64,000 bases of DNA from Gymnopus androsaceus JB14. Its lineage: Eukaryota > Basidiomycota > Agaricomycetes > Agaricales > Omphalotaceae. The translations under genes and the position numbers were made by a program. The notes beneath the pieces were generated by a model. The model was given only the letters and a program-made list of their open reading frames with translations. It did no database searches and was not told the DNA's origin. Every line of letters begins with the position of its first letter. Positions within the stretch are counted from its first letter, which is position 1. Of this stretch, positions 23,444 to 34,295 are shown in pieces. The stretch is taken from assembly GCA_009733575.1 (NCBI GenBank), contig ML769572.1:1-64000 (forward strand), given 5' to 3'.

Positions 23444-23512
23444 CAGTTAAGTGACATAAAAGGAAAGGGCTGGCAACGGTTGCCAGTCCCTTCCTTTTAC
23501 ATCACATAACTG
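23444..23512. repeat. Strong hairpin inside copy C
   Basis: CAGTTAAGTGACATAAAAGG through GGGCTGGCAAC pairs with GGTTGCCAGTCCC through CCTTTTACATCACATAACTG. The stem is about 33 bp with few mismatches and almost no loop. It sits about 45 bp upstream of the internal TATA box, so it could be a transposase-binding or regulatory palindrome (inference). Confidence 0.7.
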
Positions 23513-24004
23513 ATAGAACTGTCAAACCAATGCGGTAAGCTGTCAAAACGTTGTATAAAAGGCATTGCCGTTCAACCTGGGTTGAACATTGAACTTGTAC
23601 TTTTTTCCCTTACTTCCCTCCATTATCATGACGTTGTTCAATTTTTTTTGTCCAGCTGTAAGTTCTTAAGTATCTTGAATTGACTAATATTCAGAAATGT
23701 TCAATGGCTGTAGTGGCAGAGGTTGACTCGGAGTGGCCAAAGGGGGATTGGGAAAAATTGACTCAGGTTTTAAGCTTGTATGTAGTAGTATAATCATAAC
23801 AATATATGATGCTTCATAATTAACAATCAAGTTATGATGTGAACATTTTGATTAAACGGGGGTCAATGGGGCTTGTTATTGAATGGTGTGGTAACCTGAT
23901 GGATGGTCTCCAGAGAGCTCCAGAGAGCTCAATAGTCCTCCAGAGCACTCTGGAGCTACTATCCTTGCTCCTGGCTGCTCTGGATGCTCTGGGAGCTCTG
24001 GAGC

Positions 24005-24174
24005 ATATCAGCAAAACCTGGGTGGTCCCATAGCAAGGTCCCCATCTGTCTAGAACTGGACAGTTCTATGACTGCTATGGACTGTATTGGAGCTTCTGTA
24101 CAGTGCTGTAGAGCAACTCATAGCAACTCATAGCAATCCATAGCAAACCATAGTTCACCCAGGTTTTGCTGATG
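24005..24174. mobile_element. CATCAGC-TIR element, nested copy (about 170 bp)
   Basis: ATCAGCAAAACCTGGGTGG at the left and CACCCAGGTTTTGCTGATG at the right, filled with CATAGCA repeats. It lies inside copy C, showing at least two rounds of activity. The first TIR base is not clearly separable from the flanking GCAT. Confidence 0.8.
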
Positions 24175-24215
24175 CACTCTGGAGCACTCTAGAGTAGATA
24201 CAGGTTTTGCTGATG

Positions 24216-25560
24216 AGGTTTGGACTCCGAGCCTTGGAGGCTCCTCAGACAAGAGCCTGCCCCCTAAGCTCGGGTGGGTCCTTAATATAAGCTGATCCAT
24301 GGTAAGGGTGGTTGAGGTAGGTATGTTATGGATGAATTCATAGAATTTGTCAAAGTTAACAATGACATGAATGTCAAGAATTTGCAAAGTGGGAGGAGGC
24401 CTACAGTTCAAAGATGCCAATTCCACATTTATCCTGTACTAGAGGGCATCAAATCCTTCTTGCAGGCAATATGTGCTGTTAATGTGGATGGGAGAAAGTT
24501 TTTGAAGAGCCCTGACTCCTCTGAACTGATGTAATAAAAGTGCAATTATGTTAATGCTATGGCCTGAAATAACATCACATTAAAGTTCAGGACACTTTGA
24601 AATTCCAAAAATTAGGCTCTGGCAACAGCTGGCAGAGCAAAAATGTCAGGTGGGTGTGGGAATTCACTACTATATAAGGATAAAGGAGGAGGGGTGGAGG
24701 GGGGGCCTTGGAAGGCTTAAGGTCAAAATACAATGTGATATCTACAATTTAATTTTTGCATACACCTTGCTTGATGCAGAGGTGGCTGATACTTGTGACT
24801 GGAGGAATATAGTTTCTGGTGTTTAGTTTTGTCAGTCTCTGTGTACCTAGAATACAGTTACAACTTCATCAAAATGGCCCAGAATATCTTCACTTTGATT
24901 CCCCAAGCGAAGTCATGGATGTCCTCCTCTGTGACACCGCTGAGATTGTAACATTCCAAATGAGAGTGGTTAAACGTGGAAGCCATCGCAAGATCTCGAA
25001 GAGCAGCAGAATTGAATAAGGTGACTACGACCAGGGAGTTAATAGTTTTGCATGAATGTGCTAATCCAGTCGCTTATCAGCAAATCAAGAGGGCAACAAC
25101 AACTTCGCCTCTGATCGTAATTGTACCAATCTAGGATGGTACATTGTTTAAGGTGGCCATGGGGAACGAGGGATTCGGCAATGGTGCTGCCTTAACCCTC
25201 AATGACAATAATACACGTCCTGCGTTGATCCTTTACGTGATGGTCAGGATCTGAGAGGATTTGGATACCTTGAAAAATAAGAGGAAGGGTAATGGCACAA
25301 AGAAAATGAAAACTGAGCGAGATGCTGAGAAGGTCGTTGATTTGCTTGTTGATCACTTTGAGAAGTTCGAGAGGCTCCGCGATGACCTAAGAATGATCTA
25401 TGGCTGAGATTATTTCCATATATTTCGTGAGGAATCTGAAGCTGAGCTGGTTTAAGTACTAGAACTATTGTGGTCAGAACAGCATTTCGGAAATGTAGGG
25501 TCATTAGTCGGAATCCGGATAACAGGCTAACAGCAGCATTCAATTGTTCACGTACAGGAC
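24216..25560 (-). pseudogene. F-box/LRR-like remnant, copy I
   Basis: The minus strand holds PPTLQILDIHVIVNFDKFYE and FIHNIPTSTTLTMDQLIL, matching the better preserved copy III (60752-61504). Leucine-rich spacing and the LQILDI-type strand suggest an LRR or F-box-like protein, but the assignment is tentative. An insertion of about 345 bp at roughly 24426-24770, absent from copy III, splits it. Copy C truncates its 3' end. Confidence 0.5.
24426..24770. mobile_element. Insertion in the F-box/LRR-like remnant, with G-run terminus
   Basis: Block III runs straight from GCCAATTCCAAC to GTGCAGAGGTGG, whereas here about 345 bp intervenes. The insert contains a TATATAAGG motif and a G-rich tract (GGAGGGGTGGAGGGGGGGCC) followed by CTTAAGGTCAAAATACAATG. 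Similar sequence occurs at about 54766-54850. The boundaries are approximate. Confidence 0.5.
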
Positions 25561-25673
25561 CAGCTATCTATGCTCCGAGTCCCAGATATCTTAGTTCTCT
25601 CAGGGAATTGCATGGTTTGACGATGGTCTGAGCGCCATGGACTCAAAGCCACGTGCATAACAAGCGCCAAATC

Positions 25674-25990
25674 TGTTGAACGTATGATGATATCACTCAT
25701 CATCTCGGTCATATGACGCTATCAGTCATCGCCGAGGTAGTCTTACTCAGCCTCAGTAGTATCTTAGTAAGTAGCTTTATGGACGACATCATAGGTCATG
25801 CACATAGAACATACTAGAAGGATACTACCATATATGTAATGAATACAGTACTACAGTATATAAGGACTCCAGTAGTACTGCTAATGAGAACGACTTCTAC
25901 TAGTCTTTTACCTCTCTCTATCTGCTCTACAAGCTTAACCACTTGGTGAGTGCTAGTCACTGCGCCTCCTAGCTTATATGCTGCGCAACA
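25674..25990. mobile_element. Solo LTR of an LTR retrotransposon
   Basis: It starts TGTTGAACG and ends GCGCAACA, with inverted TGTTG/CAACA tips. AAATC is directly repeated at 25669-25673 and 25991-25995 as a 5-bp TSD. TATATAAGGACTCC near 25857 is a promoter candidate. No internal gag-pol region or second LTR is in the window. It is most likely left by LTR-LTR recombination. Confidence 0.9.
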
Positions 25991-25995
25991 AAATC

Positions 25996-26350
25996 TCTAC
26001 AACCATCTTGCATGACCATCCAAATCAGTTTTCCTCATTGAAAAAGAAGGCAAGTGCATGATTTATTTGCGTCCGAAATCTGAATCCTAATTCCTATCTT
26101 ACTTTTCACAGAAAACGAGGAATATTCTTTGATCGCATCTTTTACCTCCTTTCCTTCCTCTCTCAACCTCCTCTGTTCCAGATCCAGGATGCTAGGCTTG
26201 CACTCTTAATCTCTATCTTCCACTTGACTTTACCTGCTCTTGCTACCTTGCTGTCTCATCTGGCACTGGAATTTGCATCACCACTTCCAGCATGTATATT
26301 AGAGCATATTTGCAGCCGGTTTCATCTCCGAGCCGTCTCCGAATCACATA
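25996..26350. other. Truncated homologue of the block A upstream segment
   Basis: CATCTTTTACCTCCTTTCCT to TTGCATCACCACTTCCAGCA follows 17040-17260 closely with substitutions and gaps. No open reading frame of its own is convincing. Confidence 0.5.
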
Positions 26351-26610
26351 AGGTAGGCATCAGGCGCAAGCGGGTACATCACATGCCTGGGCGCTTCCAT
26401 AGCAAAAATAGAAGAAAATGTATCAAAAAATCGACTTGTCTTGATTTTAGAAATCTGGCCCCGAGGATTCCTTCCAATGATCTAAACAGAGGACTCCTCG
26501 AAGCCATATTTTGAATCTTGAGTCTTGGTGATTTTCTGATACATTTTGATGGATTTTGCTATGGAAACACCCAGGCATGTGATGTACCCGCTTGCACCTG
26601 ACACCTACCT
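26351..26610. mobile_element. TA-flanked MITE
   Basis: AGGTAGGCATCAGGCGCAAG at the left and its near-complement at the right extend to about 85 bp of inverted repeat (through GGGTACATCACATGCCTGGG). TA lies at 26349-26350 and 26611-26612. Non-coding. Confidence 0.75.
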
Positions 26611-28380
26611 TATATATGCACGTGATCCCAAAAAAGAATTTTTGCTCTCGACATCGCATCTACACCAGCATGCTCAACACTTCAGGGTTTAGTCTTGAGC
26701 AACTTCAAAAGATCTCTTGTCTACCCTCTCATATATGCTTTCCGCTGATTCAAGGAAAACTTACTATGCAGCAAGTGGCCCTTCATCTGCAACAGAATGA
26801 TGCTGCAGTATGGGCAAATTCATCAATGATTTTCAGCTCTGCATACTAACGGTATAGGCTCACAGAATACCAATAACGCTTCTTCTTCCAATCTTTCTTT
26901 ATCCTCCCAGACTAATGCTTCCATGAACAATATCCCCAGTAGGACCAACAACATATGTATATTTTTTATCCATATCTTGCAGTAAGTATATACTAACCGG
27001 GAAACAATTTAGTCTCCTGCAACCTCTGGTCCACGTTCTGTGCCTTCTGTCATACCAAATGGTACTCCAGTCTCCACCGTTCCTGCCCACTTGCGCACCT
27101 TAGCTGCAAACACTATTCCAGTCGTACCAAATGCTTTGTCTAGGCCATCATCGGCATCAGCCACTTGATTTACTGCACAAGCTACTCATTTTACTGCACC
27201 AGCTCCCTCTGCTACTTCAAAGGCACCATTTACAGTTGAAATGGTGTTCTGAGTACTGCAAATGGTCAGGGATGAAAATCCGTACGCTGGATCAAACACA
27301 GAGAAAAGCCAAGCATGGGAGATTGTTTACAAGAAGTTTGTAGAAGAGGGAGGTGACAAAAACTGTGGACACTGGATTGGTGTGGCTCAAGACAAAAGTA
27401 GGTGAATTTCTAAACTAGCATGAGGTGCGTTTCTATTACTGCTGGTTTCCCTGTTCCTGACATTTTTCCAGAACAGTGAAGCATCCGGTGTCACCAAAAT
27501 CGTTAAGGATATCCTCACAGACAGCAACCATACTTTTCTGGCATTGTTACTTGAAGCTGTCGCTGCTTGTTGAAACTTGTGCCCACAATGAAACCTCTGA
27601 AGCTAGCACCAAACGTCGCAAAGTATGTAAAGTTATTTCCATATCTTCGTGGATGACACCAATGTTTCTTATTAGACCTGAGAAGGACAAGACTGAAGTC
27701 GACAAGTTAATTGTTGAAGCTTCACTTCAAGGCCGCAGAGTCTTTGCTACTCTGGAGTGCAAACCCGCAAGGAGATGCACTTGATGATGAAGCTGTGCAT
27801 GGGAAGCCGGAGAAGACCACTGATGATGATGACGATCTGTTGGTTATGGATGAGACTGGTGCCTTTGCTGCTGTCGCTGGCCCTCTCCCTGCTATCAAGA
27901 ATGAGATCCATGATGCAGTATGTACCCAGTCAATTCATTTGCCACTTTTATCTTTGAAGCTCTCTAGGATACGGAATCGGCCCTGCATTCTGAAAGCAAT
28001 GAGGTATGTCTGTTTTCTAATTCACACCTCTCCATCTGTTCAACAAGTGTTCAGAATATCAAGCCAGAAATCCAGCCAAAGGATGCTGACAAGAAGCAAA
28101 GGAAGCAGCAGGTTGACAATCAGAAGGAGGTGAAGCATCATAAAGGCCTAAAGAAGAGGTCTTCCAAAAACTCTAACCGTTGCCTGGACCGAAACTAACA
28201 GTGCTGGGACTTCCAAATTGCTTATGCAAGTGGCAGGATGGGCTGAGCAAGTCAATTGGGCTGCAGAAGGAGATCATTGCCTTGACGAAAGAACCAGCAA
28301 CAGTCCAATCACCAACTTTCAGCAAGGCATTACTGGAGCTTATGGGTAGGATGACTCCTGAAGGATGAGTGATGGGTGTA
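26611..28380 (+). pseudogene. Degenerate unrecognised gene
   Basis: Plus-strand coding-like segments occur in order: an opening near 26640-26840 (SGFSLEQLQKISCLPSHICF); a 47-residue frame at 27262-27405 (MVRDENPYAGSNTEKSQAWE, then IVYKKFVEEGGDKNCGHW) that faintly resembles a Myb/SANT-like domain; an acidic/basic stretch SEASTKRRKV; and DDDDDLLVMDETGAF at about 27815-27860. A C-terminal frame at 28180-28368 includes GLQKEIIALTKEPATVQSPT. The pieces are in different frames with apparent introns. Function unknown; the SANT-like reading is weak. Confidence 0.35.
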
Positions 28381-28524
28381 TGAACTTTTGTTATCTCATG
28401 TTTTGCTATCACTCGGATGTTTCGCATGTTTCGCATGTTTATTACCGGTACGTTAATCAGTTGTATGCCATTGAATTTTTTGTATATGGTGTAGTTAAGT
28501 AGCACAAAGTACTGTAAAGTGTAA
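28381..28524. other. Short intergenic segment
   Basis: No gene. ATGTTTCGC occurs twice in tandem near 28418-28435, and an ACCGGT hexamer lies close by. Confidence 0.3.
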
Positions 28525-29720
28525 TCACAGTGAATTCCAACATTCATTAATCATGAAAAAATACTCTTCTAAAGTAGGAGGTAATAAATCAAATGCCTGT
28601 GCAATCTGGTTTGGCTGAAGACAGTTGAGAGCATTTGTCAATAAAACACCAACTCAATAATAGCAACCAACAGGAGATGAAAGGACTTGCATCTTGTGGA
28701 AGATGTCAAGAAAGGGCCACAAGTTTACAACTACCCCGGAACCCATGCTCAACCTCTATCCTAACCTGGCTCATCTCCAAGTTCCATGCTTCTCCTCATC
28801 CAAAATATCATCCTTTGCAAAAGGACTAGCCAGGTGGGGACCATATCCATATGCAGGGTCACCGAATATGATGAAGTTGCAAAGCTCAGCCAGTGCATCA
28901 TCCGGAAGATCAGGACTAAATGCAAACTCTACAACCTGTCAAGAATTTGGCTGGTTGCAAGCAGATGGTTGTCATTACAATGGCCTTTGAAAGGACCATA
29001 TAAGTGAGCAATGAGGCCATTCGGGATGATGAGTGCCTGATACTTGAGAGAATGCTAACGCTTGTAGCCGCTGTAGATAGATTCCTGTCCAATGACTGGA
29101 CGACAAGACTTACGGATTGTACAATTGAGGAATGCAACACAGTTATGAAGCGGTGCACCACGAGCAGTGATGGCATCTGCATATATGGCAAGTTGGTCCA
29201 GATGTAGTGTATGATCTCGGTTGCAGCCAAGTAGATGTTTCCATCTTTCATCCAAAAACTCTGTAAGTTCATTGATCACCGCCGATAGAGATGACTGGCA
29301 GCAATCATATCATGAGCAGTGGTCAAAGAGGTCAAGGCCAGAGTGGAAACAAGCAAGAAGAAGGCCAATTGCTTCGCCAGCGGTGAAGGAATATTGATTG
29401 CAGGTTCTAAATGGGCTGGGAATCTCCAGCGCATCAACTAGTTCCAGAATTTGGATCACAGAGAATCTATGAAAGGCTTGTACAGTAATTCAAGATCAGG
29501 TAGAGAAGTCTCCTACCTAAACCTCCAAGTGCACTCTCGATTGGATAGCAAGAACAGATACTCAACAGATATATGTTCTCCTCCTTGTTCAGGACACGGT
29601 TGGCCACCATGATCCATGTTGCGCAGAGCAGCAAGTCTTTGCTGCTGCTGAAGCAAAGCTTGGAGAAAGGAGAGCTGCTGGTTGATGATGAGAGAGGAGG
29701 AATGAAAGCAGAGCAGAAGT
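28525..29720 (-). pseudogene. HARBI1-like (PIF/Harbinger) transposase pseudogene
   Basis: On the minus strand: IQILELVDALEIPSPFRTCN, then FTAGEAIGLLLACFHSG, LLGCNRDHTLHLDQLAIYAD, FLNCTIRKSCRPV, LKYQALIIPNGLIAHLYGPF, FGDPAYGYGPHLASPF and RIEVEHGFRG, ending near EEYFFM with TGA at 28525-28527. This is the DDE_Tnp_4/HARBI1 layout. The first catalytic Asp block, normally DGT, reads NCT (D to N). The second (GDPAY) and third (EHGF) blocks remain. Several stops and frameshifts confirm inactivity. Its 5' end (around 29690-29790) is repeated at 34192-34295. Confidence 0.75.
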
Positions 29721-31715
29721 GTCTTCTGTGCAAAGAAAGGGCATTGATGCCAGGGCCAGCTGCCGAGCGTTCATGATCATTGTGGTCAACGCAAGTGGGT
29801 GTAAAATTTATAAAAAATGACTAGATGTTGATTTTTTTTTCTTGAGCCTGGCCGGCAGACTAAATAACTATGTAAGCATTCCCACGCCCATATATGGTAT
29901 ATCAAGATAAGATTTCATCATAAATTGCTCTCTACAGAGTCAGAGGACACTGTTTGGACACTGTACCTTCACTTTGAGCTTTTTTTTAAGCATTCATAAG
30001 CCTTAACAAATCTCATTTTTCCTTCTGAAACACTAATACAGTGATACTTATCATATGTCCTGCTTTGACCGACCAAAGCAAGCAAGTCCCCGATTCTGGA
30101 ATGGAGTGAGAGGGAGGGCCTTGTACCCTACGATCGGTCCAAAAAACATGAGTTTTCACTCAGATCCAGCCCCCCGATGTTCCCACAGTTGAGTGTTAAA
30201 TGATTACGCATCGCAGGTTAGACCTTTGCCCTCCATTATAGTGCAATCGCGTTTAATGTTGGTGATACACCAATTTTTTGGCTAAGGCTAGAACTGTGCA
30301 GAACCAATAATCCTAGGTTCTGTTAGTAACAAAACACGGTCAATAAGAGAACTATAGTGAGCCCAAGCTGATAGTTAAAATCTACCGAGGATGTATTCTA
30401 CCCAAGAGGTTGCAGAGTAACGGTACACGCAATGGTACCATACTTAACTTTGTGAATGCTCCTTGATCAAAGTCCTATGCGCGGTATGGTGTAGCGAGAC
30501 AAGCTTGTTGGATAACAAGTTGCTGACCAAGGCAGATAAACAAGCCCACATACCAGTTATACTAGGCTAGGTCATTGAAGGATATACCCAAGGGATTGAA
30601 GTCTTAACAAGGCATTGCTTCCGCAATCAGCTCACCGAGGAGTCTAAACAACACTCAAGTTTATTAAACGAAGCAAGGTGGACCGAGATGAGGAAGTACC
30701 CTAACGGGTGCCCTCAAAGTTGACGCTTGCTGGAAAGCACCCAGGCAGATAGCCACAGCAGTCCAATGCGGCCACATGACCCACTTGCTGTAGCTACTTC
30801 TAGAGCACGGAAGGACCAAGGAGTGTTTCTATCTGAGCCTCAGCGTTTTACCGAGATCCATATGCTACCAGGCATCTAGACTCGAGACCGCGTGGAACTA
30901 GGAATAACAACCAGTCTCCCATTGGCGAGGAAAAACATAGAAATACTTCCAAGGGCTGTTCTGCTAAAGGAACTGGTGAGCCTTGTAAAATGGCAAATGA
31001 CTCGAGCCGATTCGGACCAAAATCCCAAAAGTCGACCCAATCGAGGAAGACAAACAAATGAGGCAGGAAAACATCAAGGCAAAACCATAGTATACACGCA
31101 TATATGGACATTATTTATCTTTTTCTATTTTACTTACTCTGTTTCATCCTATCTTGCTCAGTTTCTCTCATTTTCCTATTTTATTATATCTCGCTCAGTA
31201 TATAAGGGTAGCTATTCTATCTCGGAATAACAAGTTAGACTTGATACCTGAAATGCAGTTCTATCTTAGGACCTGTAGTGATTCGTACACGCTCAGATGC
31301 GTCTGCATCGTCCTCTGCAACCTTTGAAACGGGTGGCCTTCTTGTAACCTTGATAATACTGAGGCAATTCATTCTACTTCCCGGCTATTAAGTCGAGCAT
31401 TCCTGGTTTTCATCTCGAAGAGAGGTCACATCAGTCTTAGGACCGCAGGTGGAGCCTAACGTGCACACCTTGACGAGCCCGTTGTTGATTAGGAAAGGTC
31501 TTGGACCCAAGTGCCAGCTTGGTCTAGTTTTAGGGAGGAAGCTTCTCAGAGGGTTACCTAGCTTTACCAACAGACTCTACCCCTTGCCTGCTCTTCGCTG
31601 AGTGTGTTAAAAACACCTACTCAAGTGACTTGCGCGGCGGTCGTATAAGCTTCTTAGGTAACTCGTGGGAATCCCTGAAAGTTGTATCATTGTGCGGTGA
31701 TGTGAAGGCTCCCAA

Positions 31716-31829
31716 GATACGCAAAGTCGTTTGTTGAGTCGGCGTACTTGACCCGTGCTTTGGTGTTTCACCGCGGATACACAAAGTTGTTTGTTGAGTC
31801 AGTGTACTTGACCCATGCTTTGGTGTTTG
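31716..31829. repeat. Two-copy direct repeat, 60-bp period, inside the Helitron-like insertion
   Basis: GATACGCAAAGTCGTTTGTT to GCTTTGGTGTTT at 31716 is repeated at 31776 with a few transitions (C/T, G/A). Confidence 0.8.
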
Positions 31830-32168
31830 CTTTCCCCTCGATTAGTTCAGCGCGTCATTGTACATTAGTTGGCTTTTCAAAAACCTCCCTCCAAATATAA
31901 AACCTTGTTCATCTTGCACTATCTGTGTCAACTGTCAAGTGCTTTTCTCTTCAAATCAATTAGTAGTTGAGGGAACCTTCGACAACCTCCTTCCTTGCAT
32001 TAAATTAAACCTTTTGGATTATATCTGATTGGGTTGATTGTTGTTTGGTTGGTTTTCATACCTAGCACAAATCTAACTCATCATCGGCCAGATACATTCA
32101 TCAGCACCGCCGTGGCTCTATAATGATAAAGAAACATTAACTACAGCTTTTGGCACCCTACCGTTCAG

Positions 32169-32948
32169 TTGTTATGTCAACTTTTCGCCCCCCCCCTATC
32201 TTATTCGCAGTGGAACAAACTCAGCAAGAAAGGCAGAGTGGACAAGATGTTTTTGCTGTATGAAAGTGCCTGCGCGACTTTGCCTCAGGTTGAGTGCAAT
32301 ATTAATCATTACTGTCTGGCTGTGGAATATGTCATATCGAAAGTTGGACAGAGTGCAGTGGAGACTGCTAGGGCATTGTTCCACTACTCAAAGCACCTCG
32401 ACTCAACACAAGACAATTTGTATGATATTCGTGCACTGCCTTGAGTAGCGGAAATAATCTCTACTCTTCCTCACACGGACATCACTTATATGCAGGATCA
32501 ACTGCGAGTCCGAAAGCAACAGGCAACCTATTTTACTAGGTGCACCTATACCAATGTAGCTATTCAGAATAAGAACCTAGCGCAGCTCCTTGCCCAATGC
32601 TTTCAAAGAGACTTTCATTGGTATCAAAAAATGCAACCTAAGCAACTTGTGGATGAATGTCTTTTTTCCAATTTGGAGACGTATCATGAGCTGCCATACC
32701 AACAACTCAATTTGTGCAACCTTGTTCTTCTGGTTTTGAAAGGGAAAGGATATCCAGAAAACTATCTAGACATGATCCGAGATTTTTCCTTATCCATACA
32801 ATCATATCCTTCCCCCCACGAAACACAAACTAAGTCTGCTCCACAGAAAGATAAGCCCTGCGAGGGACAAATTGAGCGTGCAACCGCGCATGCAAATTTG
32901 GATGAAAGCGCCAGAGCCTCTTGGCCACAGCTGATACCAAAAAAATGA
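32169..32948 (+). pseudogene. Gene fragment carried in the Helitron-like insertion
   Basis: Two open frames follow each other. The first, 32169-32444, includes WNKLSKKGRVDKMFLLYESA and KVGQSAVETARALFHYSKHL. The second, 32490-32948, includes RKQQATYFTRCTYTNVAIQN and LVLLVLKGKGYPENYLDM. The 45-bp interval ends in TTATATGCAG, an acceptor-like sequence, so they may be exons of one captured gene. Codon content looks protein-like, but I do not recognise the family. Confidence 0.4.
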
Positions 32949-33365
32949 TTCTGTCATGCATTGAAGCATATCATACAAATGTGCAATACAACAAAGCAGT
33001 TTTTGTCATTGTTTTATATTGCATTGTGCAGTTTAAGATGAGGAGTCGGGGATTGTCTCGCGATAGCGTGACGTTACTGGTAAGTACATGGGAGCCAGAA
33101 GGTGTAGGAAGGCTGTAATTTATACAATGGATGCTATTTACTTACAGGTAGTGTAAGATATATACATTTTGAAGTTTTCAGGATGCCAAAAGTGGTCAAA
33201 ATAGGTCAATCTTTAGGGTGTCAAGAGAATTTTTTTGGGCTGCGGGGGCTGGACTAACTAACCTAGGCCTGGTCGGGCGCTAAATTCTTTGAACCCCCTT
33301 GGATGCTACAGGCTTACAGTATCTGTAACGCCACTCCGCCTTCGCGATAGAATTCACCAGGTCAT

Positions 33366-34004
33366 TCAAGGACAGAAAGTCAATGTATAGTCAGCGTTAT
33401 TGTTCGAATCACAAGGCGTAAGCGTATGCATCGGGACAGTTGCCCTCTACAATAGTAAATCAGTCACCGTTGAGTACAAGACTCGGAAATCGTACTCACT
33501 AAAGTAATTGTAGTCCGGAACACCAGAACTAGAGTGGTGTTGTGGCTGCCGGTGCAGCATGCAGATGAGTCGGCTGAAAGGATGCGGGTCAGAATTGTTG
33601 GTGCTTTAAAATGAAAAGAATATGTAATGCAACGTGCAGGCGTCTCCTCCGAGGCCAACATCGCAGGCGCTTTTGCATCCTGCAAGGGTACCGTTAGAGC
33701 CGGTCGGGCCTTGTAATTCAGAGGGGCCTGGGCAGGTGGTCAGAATAACCAAATCCACCCCGTAAGCCGTGTAAGAGCCAACTTACAATCTGTATTCAGA
33801 TCTGCAGGACACGAAGCGATATTGCAGTTTGCCATGTTGGTGATTTCCATAGGGATGTTAAACCTGTTGACGAGCCTGGACACTGACAATGATAACTCAC
33901 TCGTAAGGAATTAAATTCAATCAGTGTAAAGTAGGGAGCCGTATTATACCATTGAATCGGCAGAGCCACCAAGAGTCCATTCCGCAACAGTAGCAGCATC
34001 AGGA
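33366..34004 (-). pseudogene. Thaumatin-like protein gene, 3' half
   Basis: Minus-strand exons read FPDAATVAEWTLGGSADSM, FNIPMEITNMANCNIASCPA, PSELQGPTGSNGTLAGCKSA, SSACCTGSHNTT, GVPDYNYF and EGNCPDAYAYA, ending ADYTLTFCP at 33366. This is the Cys-rich second half of a thaumatin/PR-5 fold (GH64-TLP superfamily). Introns are GT-AG. One base appears missing between HNTT and SSGVPDYNYF, a single-indel frame break that could be a sequencing error. The 5' half of the same gene lies at 40418-41039, and about 6.4 kb of repeats separates them within one intron. Confidence 0.85.
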
Positions 34005-34191
34005 AAACCGTTATATGCAAAAGATGAATAAAGTAATCAAAAAATGAATAAAATGTGTGAAAATATGCAAAAATACATCGATTATGCAAATTATTCAAAG
34101 TTGCATGAGTTAGACATGTCCCTTGATAAAAACTGCAATATTTCCACAATTTATACAATTCTATGCAATTTTATGCTCTATTATTCTTGTG

Positions 34192-34295
34192 ATGAGAGAG
34201 GATGAAAGCAGAGCAGAAGTGTCTTCTGCGCAAAGAAAGGGCATCAACACCAGGGCCAGCTGCCAAGCGTTCATGACCATTGTGGTCAACGCGCG
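34192..34295 (-). pseudogene. 5' fragment of the HARBI1-like gene
   Basis: It is nearly identical to 29690-29792 (encodes MNAWQLALVLMPFLCAEDTS on the minus strand) and stops abruptly at the start of block II. It shows that the transposase gene start and block A were once adjacent. Confidence 0.7.

Larger units (their letters stand above)
23323..24215. mobile_element. CATCAGC-TIR element, copy C (893 bp), with a nested second copy
   Basis: The termini are CATCAGCAAAACCTGTAT and the complement ATACAGGTTTTGCTGATG. Subterminal motifs are GCTCTGG / CAGAGC repeats instead of CATAGC. The block III paralogue lacks the element: GAGAAGATAAGGT there aligns with GAGAAGACAAG plus AGGT here, so the TSD is AG. 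Inside are TATAAAA at 23554-23560, a possible exon start and a strong hairpin (23444-23512). A smaller copy, 24005-24174, is inserted near the right end. Confidence 0.88.
30087..33080 (+). mobile_element. Helitron-like insertion in element S
   Basis: Comparison with the empty site at 53165/53166 (GCAAG|TAAGT) defines a 2,994-bp insertion with no target duplication. It starts TCCCCGATTCTGG and ends CTGG. GTCTCGCGATAGCGTGAC, a short hairpin, sits 4 nt before the final CTGG. 5' TC, 3' CTRR, a subterminal hairpin and no TSD are Helitron traits. CCCCGATTC near the 5' end and GAGTCGGGG at 33043-33051 form a short imperfect inverted pair. The insertion point is G|T rather than the usual A|T. No Rep/helicase was seen, so it would be non-autonomous. 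Confidence 0.65.
29792..33302. mobile_element. CCAAGGG-TIR element S, copy 1, containing a 3-kb insertion
   Basis: The outer parts (29792-30086 and 33081-33302) together match the uninterrupted copy at 52872-53386. The left end CAAGTGGGTGTAAAATTTAT is flanked by GTCAACGC (29785-29792). The right flank of the 53-kb copy is GTCAATGC, which suggests an 8-bp duplication split between the two loci. Without the insertion it is 517 bp and non-coding. The right end CCCCCTTGG mirrors the left. Confidence 0.75.

Noticed and set aside
30087..33080. LTR retrotransposon as explanation of the 3-kb insertion
   Set aside because: No terminal direct repeats, no TG...CA ends and no 4-6 bp duplication at the paralogous empty site.
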